Below, one piece after another: positions 9,353 to 21,599 of a DNA stretch of 64,000 nucleotides. The stretch comes from Lanius collurio (taxonomy: Eukaryota > Chordata > Aves > Passeriformes > Laniidae). A program made the position numbers and the translations under genes. The notes below the pieces were generated by a model that saw only the letters and a list, made by a program, of their open reading frames with translations, was not told the origin of the DNA and did not search any database. Every line of letters starts with the position of its first letter. The first letter of the stretch is position 1. The DNA lies in the NCBI GenBank assembly GCA_020086605.1, contig JACBWW010000047.1, forward strand, positions 5,636,318 through 5,700,317. The letters run 5' to 3'.

Positions 9353-12300
9353 TGAAAAGGAAGCAATTCCAACTGGGAACACCTGGTTCTGGACTTCACA
9401 GGTGCAAGAGGCTCCACTGCTTCCTTGCAGTCCTAAAGTCTTCTACAAATGCTTCATCTGGGGGAAAAGTGTCTCCAAAAGTTAAATCTTCAGTTTAAGC
9501 TCAGGCTCCACAGGGAAATTGCAGAAGTCGCTCCTGGGTGTTGGCAGAGCTGAGCAGTGACTGCACACAATGAACCCAACTCCTCTTTCCATGCTGTCCT
9601 TGAAAGGAGAGGTGGCACGGGTTGGATGCTGTTGGGGATGGCTGGCAACAAACACTGATCTCTTCCCCTTGTTGGCTGGTTTTAGAGGAAGGAACTTGCT
9701 GTTTAGGAGGAGCAAGAATCTTTAATGCTTCCTTCATCTGGAATGTGCAACTGATTTAAGGGTTTCTTGAAGTTGTCTGTACTTAACAAGGGGGCGCCTG
9801 AAACAGGTTCTGCTCCCACGGAAAAACTGGATCTCCAGCCCCTGCAGCCTCATCCAGGCCCAAACTCCACCAGCAAGGTTCTGCTGGGCTTCCAAGCTTC
9901 ACTGGACAGAAGGAAAGAAATCTTCAGCTGCAAAAGCACAAATATCAGTGCAGGAGGATGAAAAACACGAGGGAAGGGAAGAGGAAAATTCCCGTCAGCT
10001 CCCACTCGGTGAGATCACACACACTCCTCAACTCGCGAAGATGCACATGAAGACCAAGATAGATGTGCATCGATCCCTCTCTCAACCCAGGGCTTGCCTT
10101 ATTTAATGGGATACAGCAGAGATAAACCTCTGGGATAAACCAGTGGTGGAAGAATCCATTTCCCCACCAGAGAGAATCAATGATTATCCATTTTCCCTTT
10201 TATCCTCCTCGTCGCACGGCGAATTGGAGCAAACAAGCTAACTGCAGCTCCCATCTGCTCCCCTCCCAGATGTTCCTCCAGCTCCGGAATCCCCGGCAGA
10301 GCCCTCACCAAACCTGTCCTGATGGGATTCTCTTGCCAAATTTAAACATGACAAGCAAAGCAGCTTCCCTCGGAATGCTAAATTTAGAGTGGCTTGACCG
10401 TGTAACCCACAGAGCCGGACACGCGGAGGGGCTCTCCCGGGACTCAGCAGTTGTGTCCAGCTCATTTCAAGTTGGGAATACGCAGGCTCGTGGATCTGGA
10501 GTAGCACACAGGCTCTAATTACATAAAAGAACACAAGTACAGAATAACAAAGTCTTTAAGCAAGAGCCACGCTGAGAACTCCGAGGTCCCCCGCAGCACT
10601 TTCCCAAATAAAACGCCCCATTCGGAGAGGGGGGGAAGGAACACAAAGTGCATTTACTGTAACATTCGCGGATGAAAAACTGTAATTGCTCTGCCTTGAC
10701 ATCTGGTTTCTATTTCGCTCCCATTCTATCAGGTTACATAACAAACAGATGATGCACCAGAGCCCCGGAGTTCTTCAGCAAGTCTTGTGCGGATTTGGTG
10801 TTTACATTCCTCGGCATAAAAATTCAAGCTATGCCACACACACGGGCATGTTCGAGGCAGACAGAGCGCTCGGAGACAAACGAGCAGCCTGCAGAGGAAA
10901 AGTGAGGCTGATTGGGGAGCGTGGGCGTGTTTTCCAGAGAAGATTCCGCACAGAAAATCCTCCGCTGTCCCGATCCAGTTCGGGAATTGTGTCTGCACTT
11001 GACGGCGCTCACAGCTGTGCAGACGGAGTTTATAGGAGCGAGCCACAGGGAACGCACCGAGTTTACAGCCGGGCGAAACACTTGGGTGAAGCCAGTGCCA
11101 AATTTCATGATGCAAACACAAATTCCACCCTGCCCTGTTATCTAACAGAACGCGACCTCTGGGGCCTTCCTCCACCTTCTCATTTGGGGTTTGGCTTTTT
11201 TTCTCTAAGAAAATGGCACTTTTCACTCATTTCTGCTGTCACGGTGATTCACAGCCTCGGGAGCGCGTGGCCAGCGCTGGAACTCAGGCATCCACTCCAC
11301 CGACCCTGTCCCCAGACATGACAGGCTTTCTTCTGAGTCAACAGCACGTCCTTCCTCGGCAGCAATTCAGGAAGTCGTGCAGTGCTAACAAAGCTGACTC
11401 AGCTGAGCACAGGTGCCACAGAATCCCTCCTCCCTGCCCGAAACACCGGCACGCAGGAATGAATGCACCAAGAGCTGGAAAATCGTGGAGCTCGTGATGC
11501 TCCGGCACTTCTCTCTCCAGTTTGATCTGGAATAATCCTGAGTTATTCTCGAGTCCAATATCAATGGGAAATTTTGTTCACAAAGGATTTTCTATGGTTC
11601 GCACAAACAGCAAGTGTCCCCAAACTTTAAGTCACCCCCAAGCTTCTCCTCGCACCTTTCATTGCCAGCTTGGCCTTCTTAACCTTCACTTCTTGGGCCA
11701 GCAAAAGCACCAGATTATCAAGCACCAAAACTGCCAGAATTATAAACTCATCTCACATATTATTCTATATTCTGCACTCATTTTGGGCTCCCTGTTTTGC
11801 TTCTTAGAGGCCATAAACACCTCGTGCTTGTCACTGTCAGGCAGGACACTGGTGCAGGTCAACATTCAGCTTCCTCAGGTACAACCCAGTCCAGAACTGG
11901 ATTTATACCTTCAGGAGAGACCAGTTCCCAAGGGGACTTGCCAACCCCACCACCACCAGTTATTTCTGAAGGAAGCAAACACGGGACCCTCACTCAGCTA
12001 CACTCCAAGGGTGTAAAATGTGTCCTGTAAGAGGGTACAAGATCCCCGTGCAATGTTTGGGAAATGCCTGCCAAGGCTCCCTGTGGACGGGACCTCTCCG
12101 AGCAGGAGGTCACTGACATTTCAGCTGCAGCCAAATATGAAAATAATAAAAGCCCTGGTGGACATTGCTGCAATGCCTGCCCATTTCCAAAGGCCAGTGG
12201 CTGGCTTTTCTCCTCACATTATCCTCACACAAATCTGCACGCAGCCACGCGCCGTGGCACAAGGATGGCACCACAAGTGGTGCAGGGGTTAGTCATGGAC

Positions 12301-12528
12301 AGGCAAGTGGAAAAAATGCTCCAAAACACCAGTTTTCGGGAGGCCTGTTCCTCAGGTACTACACGTATCTCTCTGCTGCCAGCTCGAGCAAACACAACAG
12401 CAAAAGAAGGACATTTTCCTGGTCAGAGAACCCCTCCTGGCCACGTCTTAACAATTAAGCACCAAGAAAGCAATTAATAGTATTAACTTAGAAGGAACAC
12501 ACAGCACTAGGTGTATTCCCTTCCTTAC
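9353..12528. other. Non-coding sequence with a CpG-richer block
   Basis: No repeat is recognised. At 9785-9800 'aacaagggggcgcctg' is close to the CTCF core. From about 10390 to 11290 CpG dinucleotides are visibly denser than in the flanks, and octamer-like and GC-rich motifs occur. I see no supported exon in this block, so it may be an enhancer or a weak CpG island. Confidence 0.45.
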
Positions 12529-12593
12529 CAGGAGGCGTTTTTCTCTCTGTTTCCACCCTGGACTAGGTTCCTAGAAAACCCACAAAGGAGCAG
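12529..12593 (-). CDS. Candidate internal exon (unidentified protein)
   Basis: On the minus strand a long pyrimidine tract ending cttctttcttcccctaag precedes 65 bases with only one open frame (LLLCGFSRNLV at the start, KNAS at the end). A GTAAGG donor follows (12523-12528). Both other frames contain stops. The acceptor is excellent and the donor is good. The exon would start in phase 0 and end with two bases of a split codon. The peptide resembles nothing I know, and A/G-rich runs on the plus strand produce acceptor look-alikes often in this window. Confidence 0.22.
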
Positions 12594-14929
12594 CTTAGGG
12601 GAAGAAAGAAGGGAAAAGCAAAAAAATAAAGCAAAAAAAAATCCAACCAAACAAGGCCACTTCCCATTACAAAACTCCAACAACTAAAATATTTCAGGTG
12701 TCCCAAGGAAATTCCACGGAAACTAAGCACAGAGGACAAGAGCAAGGAGCAGAGGCAGAGCTGCTGTAGCCTACAGCCCCAGCACTGACACCTCAAGGGA
12801 CGGCTGTTCCTTACTCCAGGGCATAACTTTACACCTACCCACACTTTGCTGCTCTTCTTCAGGCATCCAAATTAATGTGTTTATTCTGCCATTTCACCTC
12901 CAGGAGATCTTCGGGTGGCCATCCACTGAAACACACCAGGATCTAGCCCGTGCTGATGGGAGACTTACAGCTGGTGAAGGAGTTTGTGGATTGTGCTCCA
13001 GATACCTCCTCCTGCTGCTGGGGTCCAAAATCAGCACACAGCCCAGTCAGAACAGGTCCCGGAGCGTGCCAAGAGCAGGACAGGGAACCCCACGGGGAGG
13101 CCGAGGGATGCCGAGAAGAGTTTTAGTTCCACGCTTCCCAACGCCTGTCTTTGGAGCAGCAAGTGACACTGCGAGGAGAGGGACTGCAAGGCTGACTCGC
13201 TCAGAGGCCAAGATGGAAAAGCTGTTCCTCCAGCACCAAAAATTTTAAGTGCTTATTCATCCCTGCTTGTCATCTGTAAGCAAACTACTCCTCCATTCAC
13301 TACAGACTGGCAGAATGCAAAGGCGTAGCACAGGAGCCTTCTCTTTTACTATTACAAATTATGCTATTTTTGCCTTTGAGCCTCCGGTATCACAAATCCC
13401 ACATCCTTCACACGCCTCACCCCAGCTCCCTGTGCTCTGCCATTGTGTCTTCCCGAGCCAGAGGTGTTTTCCTGCCGTGGCTTCACCTGCTGAGAGCGGG
13501 GCCGTGCCCAGGTGTGCTGCACCCGCTGAGCTTTTGGCACTGATGGCACCTCTGGCCACCAGGAACGAGCTGCCACGGCCGCGCCGGGCACCGCCGGCCA
13601 TCCCAAACGCGGCGCATGCCCTCGTCCTGCCCTCCCAGCTCTTCCCACCAGCACCAAGCCTTCCCTTCTGCCAGACAAAACATGGCCCAGCTGCCAGCAC
13701 GAGGCTGGGCTGGCGTGGCCAAGGGCACTCGGCAGAGCTCAGCAGCTCCAAGAAGCTGCACAGTGAATCAAGGCACGGCACGCTCGGGGTGATCCCTCTT
13801 TAGGTGTCGCAGCGTTTGTCATCCTGCACTCACAGCAGCGTTTCTGAGCCCAGGACTGAGCGGTAAAACACCTCACACAGCTCAGTTCCATTTTCCCAGC
13901 ATCTAAAAAGGGGGCTTGAGCTGAAATTACAATTTGGAGACCAGAGACAGTGCAGCTCAAATGCCTCTGACTGCATGCAAGGCCTGAGGCAGGAGATGTG
14001 GAAGCTCCGAGTCAGAAATGTTCTAATTAAAGGACTCAGTGGAAGTGGCCAGCAGCCTCCACTGGTTTCAGTTTGGGAGGAGAAACATCCCGAGCAGATT
14101 CTTCCTCCCCGCATCTTCCCTGTGCACAAAGGTATCCTTAGTCAGGGAAATCATTAACTTGGAAGAGGCAGAGCGGTAAATAACGCAGATCTAAGCAGAT
14201 AAATCACGTAGAATTTGCCAATACCGAGAATATATTAACAAACCGAGATGTTATTAACAACTTGCAAATGTGACAAAAGCAGTGAAGCTCGCAGACACGA
14301 AAACACCGGCTTGGTGGGAAACCAAAAAATATTAGAGGAGCGAATACTGAGCATTCTGCCTCTGTCAGGATCTCTGAAAGCTGTCGGTGAGATGGTATCT
14401 TTGCCAGATACAATCCCACCAACAACGATTCCTAAACATTACCTACTGCTTCTTACTGCAAAACAAAACCAGCTGAAGGTTTTGGGGGCTGAAAAACCCA
14501 CTGCAGTCCAAAAGAATTAGTCCCACAGGTGTTTCTTGCAAGAGGAAAAGGAGTTTCTAGCGTGACAGGACTCATCTCCCAGCACAAGTGGGTCTCATAC
14601 CTCTGCCTGCTCAAGCCACAAATGTTTCTGTGCCTAAACCAGCTACTACATCATTATTTCTGAATAAAAACAAACTCCTTCTGCAGAGCTCCCTGGCTTC
14701 AGCAGCATGAAAAGCCAAACGAGACACCCCAGCCACACTCCTTTACCCCAGCTCACCTTCCCTGGGAGAAAGGGCTCATCCCACAGCAGAGCCAGGCTGC
14801 TGCCACTACAGAACCCAGCTTCAGGGACTGCGGCTCCTGAAGGGATTCTCCTGCCTGCCTCTCCTGAAGAAAGCAGCTCCAACAGTCAAGTACAAACCAA
14901 AACAGGAAGGAAGTTGGGAATTTTAGAGT
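12594..14929. other. Non-coding sequence
   Basis: No repeat family is recognised. The segment 13440-13740 is GC-rich and therefore open in several frames on both strands, which is a composition effect. AT-rich sequence with ATTAA motifs lies at 14140-14260. Confidence 0.5.
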
Positions 14930-15010
14930 CCACACGTTCCTTCAAACACTTCCAGGGATGGCAACTCCACTGAGCAGCCTGTTCCAGTGGTTTACAAGGA
15001 GAAAATCTGA
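14930..15010 (-). mobile_element. Old CR1 LINE fragment, antisense
   Basis: The stretch 'cacttccagggatggcaac' then 'gagcagcctgttccagtgg' matches the classical CR1 region just before its 3' end, read in reverse. The terminal block itself is missing or too diverged to see. Confidence 0.55.
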
Positions 15011-17044
15011 ACTCGGGCACAAAGGAAGTCAAAGACTCCTCAATGTGTGATGGGCAGCTCAGAGAGGGGCAATGAACACGCCAACAGGGAAACACTTCCA
15101 AACCTGTGCTTTCACTCTAAGCCTCGAGCTCAAAGGGGGAAAATGGGCAGGGGAAATATTCTTTGCACACATCCTGCGTTTTGGCCAAAACACATAAATC
15201 TCTTAGTGAATGTTAGCTCGCAGCTCCAGAGAGGAGGAGGAAGGCCAAGGGAACAAGATGGAAAATCCTAGAAAATACAGAGTTTATCAAATCCCCCATC
15301 AGGCTGAGAGCAAGCCATGATCTCCTTTCTGGCAAGGCAAGTCAACTCTGAGCATACTGTTTCCCTGTCAAAACAGGTGTTCTACCTCTGGAAGTACCTC
15401 CAGACCCCAATCACACCGAGGCCTGCCCTTCCAGGGGCCTCCAGAGTTGATCCATTGGCATCCACAGGCTGGTTGTTTTTCCAGGGACAGAATGAACACG
15501 TGCAGAAGTTTGTGACGAAACAAACAGCTTGGTTTAGAGCAGCTACAGCCAGTTTTTCAAAATTGGCCAAAAGAACTGCTAAGTTCATCCACAGGTGGGA
15601 TAAGGAAGAATTTTCCCCCACCCCTCCACCAGCAGTTTGTGGTTATATTTAGATATAGATTGAGAGAATAATAAACAACAACAACAAAAAACCCCTAAAT
15701 TTTAGAAACATTTCTACATCATTCTTATTCTCAGCTCTGTTCAACTGCTCCATTTAGAGGCAGGGCAGGTGTGGGGGCAGCGATGCCACTGGGAAGAGGA
15801 ACGAGCTCCAGGAAAGCCCAGATGAGCAGTTTCATCAGGGCATTCTCCCGGGAGAAACCTCTGGAGCCTGTGAGAACCAGCAGGTTCCATCCCACTCTCT
15901 GACTCAGAAGCTGCCAGTGGATCAGCCCAGCCTCACCAGCAGCTCCCTCAAGCTTCCCTGCAAGAATCCCAGTGCAGAAGGATGACCCATTTCCCAGGTT
16001 TTCTAACCCCCCCCCACCATTTCCAGCAGCATTCAGCACCTGCTTTGCACAACAGTTGTTCCAGCAAATGGCTTTTGCAGAAAGTTTCTTTCATCTGGAG
16101 AGAGGGCTGGAACATCTAAAGATCAAGTCACTGTTGCCCAATGATTTGGGCAATCCTTCCCAAAACATCACGTTCTTTTGTGCAACTGCTATCCTTCCCG
16201 ACAAAAGCAAACACTGGGACTACCAGTAAAAAACAATAAATAAAAGAAAAGGAGTCTGAGCAAAAAGAGCCCCTCAAGTGCCGGGAGGTGAAGAAGTGAA
16301 AGGAGGGCTGGGAGTCAGAACCCAAAGGAGGGGGGCAGAGGGATTTGCAGCAGCTCTGACACCCCAACCAGGCACTCCTGGACTTGACCACTCCACAGCT
16401 GCAAAATTGGCAACCTCTGGCCTACTTTGGGGCATGTTAGAGTCCAACTGTATTTACGCTGACAGAGACAAGCAAAGGTTGTGACGATTTATTGACGCAA
16501 GAGCTATTTTGTGCCCCATGCCAGAAATTAATCAGTGGAGGAGGAGGAATTCACTTTAAGCGCTTTGGTGAGCTGCTAAAAACAACAGGCTGAGGCCTCC
16601 CATGGCAAATACCATCAAAAAGAGAGGGAAAGAAAAAAAAAATTGAAAGGGCAATTTTCACACAGCAGCTTCTTTAGAAAGACTCAGGAATCAGGCAGTG
16701 CCTAAGCAGAACTGCCCTGCATAACTTTCCTTATGAGAAAGAAAATACATGAGAGGAACAAATCAGAGCTTTCCCAAACCTCTGTCAACACAACCTGGGG
16801 CTGTGTTTGTCCAGATCAACCTATCTCAAGTATATTTTTGGGAGGAGGGGGAGGTGGTGGTGAAGGTGGGGTGACCCTGCGAGTTGGCTGTACCTGCTGC
16901 AATTCCGGATAAAAAGAAGGAAAGCAGAGGCAACAGTCCCATCACCTCCTTGAAAGAGCTGCTGCACAGAGCTCCACTTTGAAGGGAAAAAATAAAAAGG
17001 AAAAGAATCCTTAATGCAGACTGAAGGAACAGCGTCAGCCCTAC
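15011..17044. other. Non-coding sequence, purine-rich on the plus strand
   Basis: No repeat family is recognised. Purine-rich runs (16250-16345, 16610-16640, 16840-16880) give strong pyrimidine tracts on the minus strand. One of them (acceptor at about 16985) precedes an open frame that ends in a possible GTACAG donor near 16900. I do not call it. Confidence 0.45.
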
Positions 17045-17110
17045 CTGCCAAGAAGACATCACGATAAACCTGTCAAGAGTTACGAGCCTGCAGAACAGGC
17101 CGTGCACCTG
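17045..17110 (-). CDS. Candidate internal exon with tandem acceptor (unidentified protein)
   Basis: Read on the minus strand, a near-ideal pyrimidine tract (ccttttttttttcctttcc) leads to a tandem CAGCAG acceptor. Then come 66 bases (63 if the second AG is used) of open frame and a GTAGGG donor. Both lengths are whole codons. The peptide contains HGLFCRLVTLDRF and ends MSSWQ. It has the strongest acceptor of the candidates. I do not recognise the protein, and without a partner exon or transcript it remains a guess. Confidence 0.28.
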
Positions 17111-17801
17111 CTGGAAAGGAAAAAAAAAAGGAAGGGAAAAAGCCATCTAATGCCAATCAGATTCTTGCTGCTGGCAGGGAAGAGATGCCAGAGCCCTTCT
17201 CCTGGGTTTGGTAAGCTGTGAGGATCACATGCTTCCCCCTGGCAGAGGTTCTGTGAGACCAGTGGCACCTTAGTTAGAATAAAGCAAGTTCCTGGAAGTT
17301 TCAGAGATTTTTCCTGAAGTGACAGACGTCAAAGATTCGGTACTTGGATGGACTTGTGGAGTTTGGTGTATGGTCTTTTTACTGTTTTGGATGATTTTAT
17401 GAACAGAGAAAAGACGGTTGGTCTAGTTCAGGCTTTTATGTCTTCCCACAGGAGCAGCTCAAGCATTTTCTAGATCAGGAGTGGAAAAAAAAAGTTTAAA
17501 ACCGTTTCTCTTTATAGGCAGCATAAAATAAAGGTCACAGTTAACAGAGAGGGTTAAGTCTGTTTGAGTAGAAAGTGCAAGTTTTGAATGCCAAAACAGA
17601 AGAGCAAAATATAATTCCCAGTGGATTATTTTAACATCAGCAGGCTTTAAGGGTTTCCCGCCTGAAGAACTGTCAGCTGATCAGGACTGCTGAAGGCACC
17701 TTTCCAGCAGCACACAAAAACCCACCTGCCCTCGGAGCAAACCCCCGGCCGAGCAGCGCTCCCCACCTCCCACCTGCCCCCAGTGTGCGGGCAGCAGCAG
17801 C
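17111..17801. other. Non-coding sequence
   Basis: Unique sequence leading up to the 35-bp minisatellite. It turns GC-rich from about 17690, with short GCA repeats (gcagcagcagcagc) just before the array. Confidence 0.6.
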
Positions 17802-18452
17802 AGCGCATTGATCAGGGCTATTGATCGCTGCCGAACAGCGCACTGATCGGGGCTATTGATCACTGTGAACAGCGCACTGATCGGGGCTACTGATCACTGC
17901 CGAACAGCGCACTGATCGGGGCTATTGATCACTGCCGAACAGCGCACTGATCGGGGCTATTGATCACAGCTGAACAGCGCACTGATCGGGGCTATTGATC
18001 ACAGCCGAACAGCGCACTGATCGGGGCTATTGATCGCTGCCGAACAGCGCACTGATCGGGGCTATTGATCACTGTGAACAGCGCACTGATCGGGGCTATT
18101 GATCACTGCCGAACAGCGCACTGATCGGGGCTATTGATCACTGCCGAACAGCGCACTGATCGGGGCTATTGATCACTGCCGAACAGCGCACTGATCGGGG
18201 CTATTGATCACAGCCGAACAGCGCACTGATCGGGGCTATTGATCACTGCCAAACAGCGCACTGATCAGGGCTATTGATCACTGCCGAACAGCGCACTGAT
18301 CAGGGCTATTGATCACTGCCGAACAGCGCACTGATCGGGGCTATTGATCACAGCCGAACAGCGCATTGATCGGGGCTATTGATCACTGCCGAACAGCGCA
18401 CTGATCGGGGCTATTGATCACAGCCGAACAGCGCATTGATCGGGGCTATCGA
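17802..18452. repeat. Minisatellite, 35-bp unit, 19 copies
   Basis: The unit contains AGCGCA followed by TGATC, nine bases, and GATCA, ending CACTGCC or CACAGCC. I count 19 AGCGCA starts spaced 35 bases apart, except two 34-base units (starting 17837 and 18046). Each full unit has a dyad (TGATC-N9-GATCA) and one CpG or more. The variant order shows a six-unit higher-order repeat of 209 bases (17802-18010 and 18011-18219). The unit length is not a multiple of three, so it does not code for a peptide repeat. Confidence 0.98.
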
Positions 18453-20144
18453 CCCCGGGCTGCAGCCCCGTGGCACAAAGGCAGCAGCAGCTCTAGAGGA
18501 ACAGGCAGAGCCCACAGCAGGGCGAGCACGGAGCCCACGGCCATCGCCCCATGGTTTCAATCCTGGTGGGCTCGCACGGCCACAGCCTTGGAGGACAGAA
18601 AGGGCACCTGAAGTCAAGGCTAGCAGTTCAAAGCAGACCTCACCCCCATTACAACCTGCCCCATAAAGCTATTTATGTGGTTTGGCAGCACAGCAGCTAC
18701 AAACAACATGAGTCCACAGATTCCAGGATAGTGAAAGGGTCAGGATTGATTTTTTTTTTCAAACAAGTGATTTCCTTGAATTCGACTGCAATTTCTCCAA
18801 CACCCTGATGCCAGCCTTGCCACAGAGCACAGGGGGTTTCCAGCAGTCCACTGCAAGCAACTCTACCTTGCCCATGGCTGGAGGTTTCTCCTGGAGGAGA
18901 GGGTGGCACTCACAAAACACTGCTTTCTTCACAGGCAAGTCATCAAAAGAAGTTGTTTTTCAGTGCTGGGATTATTCAGCTCTTGGTACAACCAAAGTGA
19001 CAGGAAAAAAAATAACCAAAAAACAAAACAACTAACAAAAGTAAAATTGACTTTATCAGCTGCCCCCATAAAAATCCACATCACACGTGACCAGAGCTTG
19101 AGAGGGTGTATTAATGGCTGTTGGCACAATCCTGCCTGTCCTCCCCCAGGTATCCATAGGGAGCTGTGGTCAGGCTCCTGTCTCCCCAGGCTGACCTTGC
19201 CCAGCCATCCTGGCAGAACCTCCTCATGCCTGGCAATCCCAGCCTTCAAAACAAAGCTGATGTTGCTACATCAAAGTGCAGCAGGGCAGCCACAAACACT
19301 GATTAAGTCTGGACTGTGGATTCCCTGGAAAAGCCTGGGTTGACAGGGTTCAAAGCAGGATCAGCAGTGCCCCACTGAACCCCAAACACGCTCCGGGGCT
19401 CCTGAAAACTCCCACGAGAACCAAGCTGAGGTAGGAGGATCTCAGAAAAGCCCACCTGGGGTTATTCCTGCATGGAATTCATCCGTCAGTAGGGCTGAAG
19501 TTTAATATCAGCCTCATCCTTCTGAGAGGCTTAAAATCTGCTCCCACACCTGAGCAAATCAGTGCATCAAGCCAAAGGGTCACAGCAACCCCCAGGGGGA
19601 ACCCCCAGAGCTGCTGAGCATCTCAAAGCAAACCAGGGCACTGCAGGTAAAGCAGTGGTTTCCCAGGAACTGATGAAACAACAGGATTTTGGTTATGGGA
19701 ACAAAAGCTTTAAAAGACCTGCTGATGTATTAATTTTAGTGTTCTTAAGGGAAGAATAAATTGTGTGCCCCATTCCTCTGTGGTTTTACCACCTCACCTG
19801 GCACCTCGAACCTTGCAGGTGTCAAGGCCTTTCTTGCTTAATGGCCTAAATAGAAATAATAAAATTAATAAATAAAAGGGAGGGGGGTGGAATTCCTGGC
19901 ACATGGCAAGCTACGAGGAGAAAGGAACTTGTAAAGCCTTTCCTGAAGGATGGAGAGTTACCAACTCCACAATTGTTGGTTCTCCAGCCAGGCACCTGCT
20001 ACTCCACGTTCACTCACTCCTGGCTATCCTCTCACTGTGAAGGCAGTTTCTACAGCTGTTAGAGGATGGAAAAAAACACATTAAAACTACACTAAGGTAA
20101 GAAACGTCATTGCAATTGTCTCTCCACTCTTTTTCCTGACCCAG
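18453..20144. other. Non-coding sequence
   Basis: A GC-rich stretch just after the minisatellite (18453-18600) gives open frames on both strands. Elsewhere only unique sequence and short A or T tracts (18750-18760, 19005-19030) are visible. Confidence 0.55.
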
Positions 20145-20400
20145 CACCACAGAATCAGAGAACCACAGAATCTCCTGAGCTGGAAGGGACCCATGGGGAT
20201 CACTGATCCAGCTCCTGGCCCTGCATCCCACCAATCCCACCCTGGGCATCCCTGGCAGCGCTGTCCCATCGCTCCTGGAGCTCTGGCAGCCTCGGGGCCG
20301 TGCCCATTCCCTGGGGCAGTGCCCAGCACCCTCTGGGGGAAGAACCTTTCCCTGAGATCCAACCTGACCCTCCCCTGGCACAGCTCCACAAGCTCCCTCA
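20145..20400 (-). mobile_element. CR1-type LINE, second 3'-end type, antisense
   Basis: It starts 'caccacagaatcagagaacc', then 'gagctggaagggacccatgg', 'gtgcccattccctggggca' and 'tgagatccaacctgaccctc'. The body (gctcctggagctctggcagc) is shared in reverse with the copy at 52.3 kb and differs from the main type in this window. Confidence 0.85.
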
Positions 20401-21599
20401 TGTCCTCCATGGAAACATCTTCAAATAAAAATAAATCTGCAAAAGAGTTTGACCAAGAGCTCTCAGAAGTAAGGCCCTGTTTTCCCTTTCGCAGCGAGGG
20501 CGAGCAGTACCTGCCAAGCACAGGCCAATCCTAGACTTCAAGGATGCAGAGAGCCATGTCTGGCTGACAGCCCTCTGGGAATAAGTGGATTTTCTGTGCC
20601 TGCTCTCAGATCACTTTCAGAATCAGCGGGGTGACTGAGACAGTCCTTTGCCATCAGCTCTGTCCCAGTTATCCACATCCAGGACACCCCAACAAGCTTC
20701 ACTGCTGTGAGAGCCTGGCCCCAAAGGTCACAAGCTGAATAACTGAAAACAAACCCTGAGAAAATACTCCTTGTTAAGGTTGGTAACAAACTTAATTTGG
20801 GGAAGTATGGGCAAACAGGGGTTGACCAAAAGTGAGTAACAAAAATGCAGTAACCTGGTAGGAAAAGGTTTGTCTCCTTTCCAAGTAAGACACAAGATCC
20901 CAAGGACTATCTCAACCATTAATACAGAATCACCTGACTTTAAAAGTACGACCTTTTTTATACCCTTTTCCTACCCTGTACTTCATTCCAAACAATCCAG
21001 AGTTCTCTGCCTCTCATCACAAGTACCTGCTTCTCATCTTTGCACTGCAGGAAACATCACAGGCTAAAAAACTTACTTTAGAAACAGGCTTTTAAAGAAT
21101 TCCTAAGTGCAAGAACTGCATTTAAAGAAAAAGCAGAAATGAGAGGAATGTACTTGGCAGGGACACTGACCTAGCAGGAACTTCAACTTGAACCCCAAGT
21201 TGAAGCACAAAACAATTCTTCTCTTTTGAGGCTACAATAAAACCCTTGTACAGAAAGTCCCAGCTATTTGATGCTCCAGAAAGAAAAAACTTCACAGGTT
21301 TAGTGTGAGCAGACTGAAAACTTTCAAGGACCTCAGAATGACACTGTTCCTAGAGGAAATCCAGGACAGGCTCAGCACCCACGTAGGGAAGCAGGTGGAA
21401 TAGGTGTTCTGTCATGGGCTGGGGAAAAAAAAAAGTGAATGGAGGCATGGCCAGCTCCCATCTGCTGGAGTTCTCAGCTCTTCTGAGTTTACTCCACAGC
21501 CAACCCCAAAGACCCCCCCAAAACTGGGAGACCAGACTGCTCAGAGGAACAGCCTCTGAATTCCCAGTCTAGAATAATCCAGTAAAACCAGAGCACCAG
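20401..21599. other. Non-coding sequence
   Basis: No repeat is recognised. On the minus strand at 21350-21418 a strong acceptor (ttttttttttccccag) is followed by a 22-codon open frame (PMTEHLFHLLPY...) ending in TAG. No poly(A) signal or clear donor supports it, so it is left uncalled. Confidence 0.5.

Noticed and set aside
17802..18452. Regularly spaced repeats resembling a CRISPR array
   Set aside because: There are no unique spacers: units are contiguous 35-mers with a few variant bases, in a vertebrate genome. It is a minisatellite.
21350..21418. Strong minus-strand acceptor followed by a 22-codon frame ending in TAG
   Set aside because: No poly(A) signal follows within several hundred bases and no partner exon is evident. 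One good pyrimidine tract alone is common here.
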